From JAICLL01 sp035252155 (GTDB lineage Bacteria; Planctomycetota; Planctomycetia; Pirellulales; JAICIG01): a stretch of 6,618 nt of DNA. Under the pieces are notes generated by a model. The model searched no databases. It was given only the letters and a program-made list of their open reading frames with translations, and was not told the DNA's origin. The stretch lies in assembly GCA_035252155.1 (NCBI GenBank), contig DATFDL010000600.1, positions 1-6,618 of the forward strand, written 5' to 3'. Of the stretch, positions 4,034 to 6,618 are shown piece after piece. The translations under genes were made by a program, and so were the position numbers. The stretch's first letter is position 1, and each line of letters starts with the position of its first letter.

Positions 4034-6507
4034 AGCTCATCGTTTTTGTCACCTGCCTGCTCATCGCCGCGAATGTCGAAACATCGGTCGCTGAGCAGTC
4101 TGAACAGCGTCCCCAGGCCGATGATCATCGGCTTCTTGAAGTGATCGACGCCATCCGCACGAACGAGGCGCGTTATCACAACCTGGAGACCGTCGTCCGC
4201 ATTCGGAAAGACTGGGAAGCTGGATCACAGTTCAATGTGAGACACCAAGAGGAGGTCCGCCACACCATCAAACAACGCGAGCTGTTTTGGTTTCAAAGCC
4301 AAGAAACACAGACGGTCGCGTCCGGCGAAAAAACCAAAAGTGAGCGACTCACCGCCTTCGACGGCAATTTCACGCGATCGATCGAATTCGGCAACAGCGT
4401 CAACGTGCACACCGGACGATATGAGCCACCCCGTATGGTGCCGCCGCACTGCTGGGCGATCTCTCAGTTGCGGGTCAGCAGTCTGCCGCTATCAGTCTAT
4501 CTGTCGGGCATGAGGGCAATTCAAGAGGACCGGAAGGCGTTTCACTCGCCAGTCCAACGCGGGCGCACCTTTGAGTTGGCCAGGGTCGAGACAGAGATCG
4601 AAGGTGAAGAGACAATCGAAGACCTTAAGTGCATTAAGCTCCGTTCCCGCTGCTGGAGCCGCGATAGCGATGCGCCCACAACCGATTTAATATGGCTTGC
4701 GCCCGAGCGGAATTATCTCTGCGTCGGATCGCAATGGTTCATCGAGGTGCTGGATAAGTCGAAGCCCTTTGAAGTCTCAAAAGTAACCGAAATGCGCGAA
4801 GTGGCGCCCGGCTTGTGGCTGCCCATGCGCGTTGAAGTTAGGCGCGCGAAGCGCGACTCTCAAGGAAAGCCATCGGCGGCTGTCGATTCGATCGAGACAT
4901 GGACCGTCGAAAAGGCCAAGGGCCAGGCGGAAGACCTCGCGAGCCGGCTTCGCGATGTGAAGCTGCCCGCCGACCTGCCTCGTTTCAATATTGGCGAGGA
5001 CGGGCGTTTGGATACCAGCGGAGTTGACTTGGTAAAGACAAAGCCGCGAGATCCACGAGAGCTGGAGACGATCATCAAGAAGCTGAGAGAGGAAGAACAA
5101 CGTTATGAACGCCTCGACGTATCGCTGTTAGTCGAACACCAAGTCTTCGGAGAGATCAACCTCGGCATGCCCGGGGCATTTTTGGCATCGGAGCAACATG
5201 AGCGAACGGTTGCTGTGCCCGGCAAATTGTACGTCAACAGCCGATCGATGAACCACGCCGCCAACCACGAGGATTGCTCGACGGCCGAGATCAGCGCATG
5301 GGACGGTCATTGGCTGCGTTCGCTGTTCTGGCAAACCAAGGGGCGCAAGCTTCCCGACAAGCCGAACCGCACGACCGTTAGCAGGAACGGCCCAAGTGGG
5401 GTCAATGCGTTTCGGCCACATACCGCGCTGTTCGACGATCGGCGGATACGACGAAGGCCGCTTTCCGAATTGCTCTCGGCGGCGTGGTATGACGAACAAA
5501 ACAGGTATCGTTTTCAGGTCGAGTACTTGGGCAATGAGAAGGCACATGGATTCGACTGCAAGCTGGTGCGGCTGGCGCACATGTCGGCAGGAGTGACCGA
5601 GCCGCGCCTGTTTCTGTTTCTTTGGCTTGCCCCGGAGCGGAATCACCTGCCTGTACGCGGCGAATGGTGCGACCTGTCGTGGAGCGAGTACTTGCCGACT
5701 GGTTCGACTTATGTGGCGAAATGGCGCGAAGTGACGCCCGGCCTCTGGCTGCCGTACCATGTCGTCGAACTGAGCTACGATCAATGGGGCCGTCATGGGA
5801 TCGGCAGCGGGCAGATCGTGCTGCAATCGCGGCGTGATCGACAAATTGAACGTGCGACCGTGCACGTCAAGGCGGCGGACAAGTTGTTCATGCCGGTGGC
5901 ACCCGCGGGCAAGATAAGTGTCGTCGATCGAATCGGTTATCCCATCGGCGAAATCCGCCTGCCCAAAGCTGCACCCGCGACCGTGCCAGAAAATAAATGG
6001 CGACTAATGGCGGCGACGTCGCCTCATGACGTCGAATCGGTGATCGAGCGAGAAACCGCGCGCAAAGGGTTAATTGGCCGTCCAGCTCCCGAGCTCGTCG
6101 GCGAGCGCTGGCTGAACGGCCAGCCGCAAACCTGGGATTCGCTGGCGGGGAAAATCGTCGTGCTCTTCTTTTGGGCCGAATGGTGCCCGAACATGGAAAA
6201 CCAATTGGCGCCGCTCACCGAACAGTACAAAGACCTTGCGGAATCGGGCATTGTGGTCATCGGCGTTCACCCGGCTGGCAGTCGAGTTGAAGAAATTCAG
6301 GCGGCGATCAAAGAATTCAAAATCCCCTGGCCCATCTGCATCGACCGCGCGCGCCCCGATGGGCGCCCGTGGGGCGCGCTGTGCGAGAGCTTGCAGGTCG
6401 AATACCTGACGGACACGCTGGTCATCGACGCCGAAGGCCGGATTGCCGATCAGGGGGACGCCGCCACAATGGTCACCATAGCGAAAAAGCTGGCGAAGAA
6501 GCCGTGA
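4030..6507 (+). CDS. Exported protein: two tandem modules plus degenerate thioredoxin-like domain
   Basis: The product has 825 residues. Residues 1-21 form a Sec signal peptide (Lys2, hydrophobic core, likely cut after SVA at 21), so it should act outside the cytoplasmic membrane. Two copies of an unrecognised module follow: about 36-335 and 346-645. They share ARYHNLETVV (47-56) / QRYERLDVSL (357-366), FDG (110-112) / WDG (424-426), WLAPERN (222-228 / 532-538) and REV-x-PGLWLP (256-265 / 566-575), mostly 310 residues apart. The shape recalls LolA-like outer-membrane lipoprotein-sorting folds, but this is only a guess. Residues 681-825 are a TlpA / AhpC-TSA-like thioredoxin fold (FFWAEWCPNM at 713-722; LVIDAEGRI near 797-805). 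The usual C-x-x-C is reduced to Cys719 with Met722, and the cis-Pro site reads Thr794. It overlaps pdxA by ATGA, so the two are probably co-transcribed. Base composition appears less GC-rich than pdxA. Confidence 0.85.
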   Translation: MKLIVFVTCLLIAANVETSVAEQSEQRPQADDHRLLEVIDAIRTNEARYHNLETVVRIRKDWEAGSQFNVRHQEEVRHTIKQRELFWFQSQETQTVASGEKTKSERLTAFDGNFTRSIEFGNSVNVHTGRYEPPRMVPPHCWAISQLRVSSLPLSVYLSGMRAIQEDRKAFHSPVQRGRTFELARVETEIEGEETIEDLKCIKLRSRCWSRDSDAPTTDLIWLAPERNYLCVGSQWFIEVLDKSKPFEVSKVTEMREVAPGLWLPMRVEVRRAKRDSQGKPSAAVDSIETWTVEKAKGQAEDLASRLRDVKLPADLPRFNIGEDGRLDTSGVDLVKTKPRDPRELETIIKKLREEEQRYERLDVSLLVEHQVFGEINLGMPGAFLASEQHERTVAVPGKLYVNSRSMNHAANHEDCSTAEISAWDGHWLRSLFWQTKGRKLPDKPNRTTVSRNGPSGVNAFRPHTALFDDRRIRRRPLSELLSAAWYDEQNRYRFQVEYLGNEKAHGFDCKLVRLAHMSAGVTEPRLFLFLWLAPERNHLPVRGEWCDLSWSEYLPTGSTYVAKWREVTPGLWLPYHVVELSYDQWGRHGIGSGQIVLQSRRDRQIERATVHVKAADKLFMPVAPAGKISVVDRIGYPIGEIRLPKAAPATVPENKWRLMAATSPHDVESVIERETARKGLIGRPAPELVGERWLNGQPQTWDSLAGKIVVLFFWAEWCPNMENQLAPLTEQYKDLAESGIVVIGVHPAGSRVEEIQAAIKEFKIPWPICIDRARPDGRPWGALCESLQVEYLTDTLVIDAEGRIADQGDAATMVTIAKKLAKKP

Positions 6508-6618
6508 GATGTGAGTCGCGCCTTTGGGGGCGCAGCTCGATGCGTAATTCGTGCCGGTCTGCGGAAGAACAATGCCATGCCGCCGGCTTGCCCGGCCGGT
6601 TGCTGACGTTGGTTTCTA
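6508..6618. other. Intergenic tail without an identified gene
   Basis: No convincing coding start or terminator with a T-tract is seen. Short GC-rich pairings exist (for example CCGGC at 6583-6587 with GCCGG at 6595-6599), too weak to name. Confidence 0.4.

Noticed and set aside
5128..5865. Minus-strand 245-codon open frame
   Set aside because: It is antisense to the duplicated module of the thioredoxin-like gene, where conserved motif repeats show the plus-strand frame is real.
6515..6600. GC-rich pairings as a terminator for the thioredoxin-like gene
   Set aside because: Stems are only about 5 bp and no T-tract follows.

Overview
The window looks like chromosomal DNA of a GC-rich bacterium, most likely a planctomycete of the Pirellulales type. 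This is an inference from overall style: GC-rich coding sequence, intergenic heptamer arrays and CCCTGCCCT-type repeats, and a large secreted thioredoxin-like fusion protein. No single marker gene proves it. I see no rRNA, tRNA, CRISPR array, transposase or phage gene.

Layout: (1) 1-582, the 3' part of a YdjM-type membrane metal-dependent hydrolase on the + strand, cut by the window edge. (2) 677-1129, dtd (D-aminoacyl-tRNA deacylase) on the - strand, convergent with the first gene; the gap holds three copies of a palindromic element, one of which supplies the dtd stop codon. (3) 1387-2301, a ZIP-family metal transporter with a histidine-rich loop on the + strand, divergent from dtd and flanked by two five-unit heptamer arrays in the same orientation. 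(4) 2360-2923, an unrecognised four-helix membrane protein on the - strand. (5) 2966-4033, pdxA (vitamin B6 synthesis) on the + strand, divergent from the membrane protein across 42 bases that contain a perfect 9+4+9 dyad. (6) 4030-6507, an 825-residue exported protein on the + strand, overlapping the pdxA stop by ATGA; it has two tandem copies of a ~310-residue module and a C-terminal thioredoxin-fold domain that has lost its second active-site Cys. (7) 6508-6618, a non-coding tail.

The genes mostly do unrelated housekeeping jobs: proofreading of mischarged tRNA, divalent metal uptake and pyridoxal phosphate synthesis. Only pdxA and the thioredoxin-like gene look like one transcription unit. 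I do not see a clear new multi-gene system. The points most worth a second look are the duplicated module fused to a redox-degenerate thioredoxin domain, the internally duplicated four-helix His-containing membrane protein with a dyad at its 5' end, and short repeats in every gap between separately transcribed genes, some of which build gene ends. Two genes (ZIP and pdxA) have a TATAC box about 14-15 bases before the ATG and no Shine-Dalgarno, which suggests leaderless messages; dtd and the thioredoxin-like gene have clear AGGAG sites.
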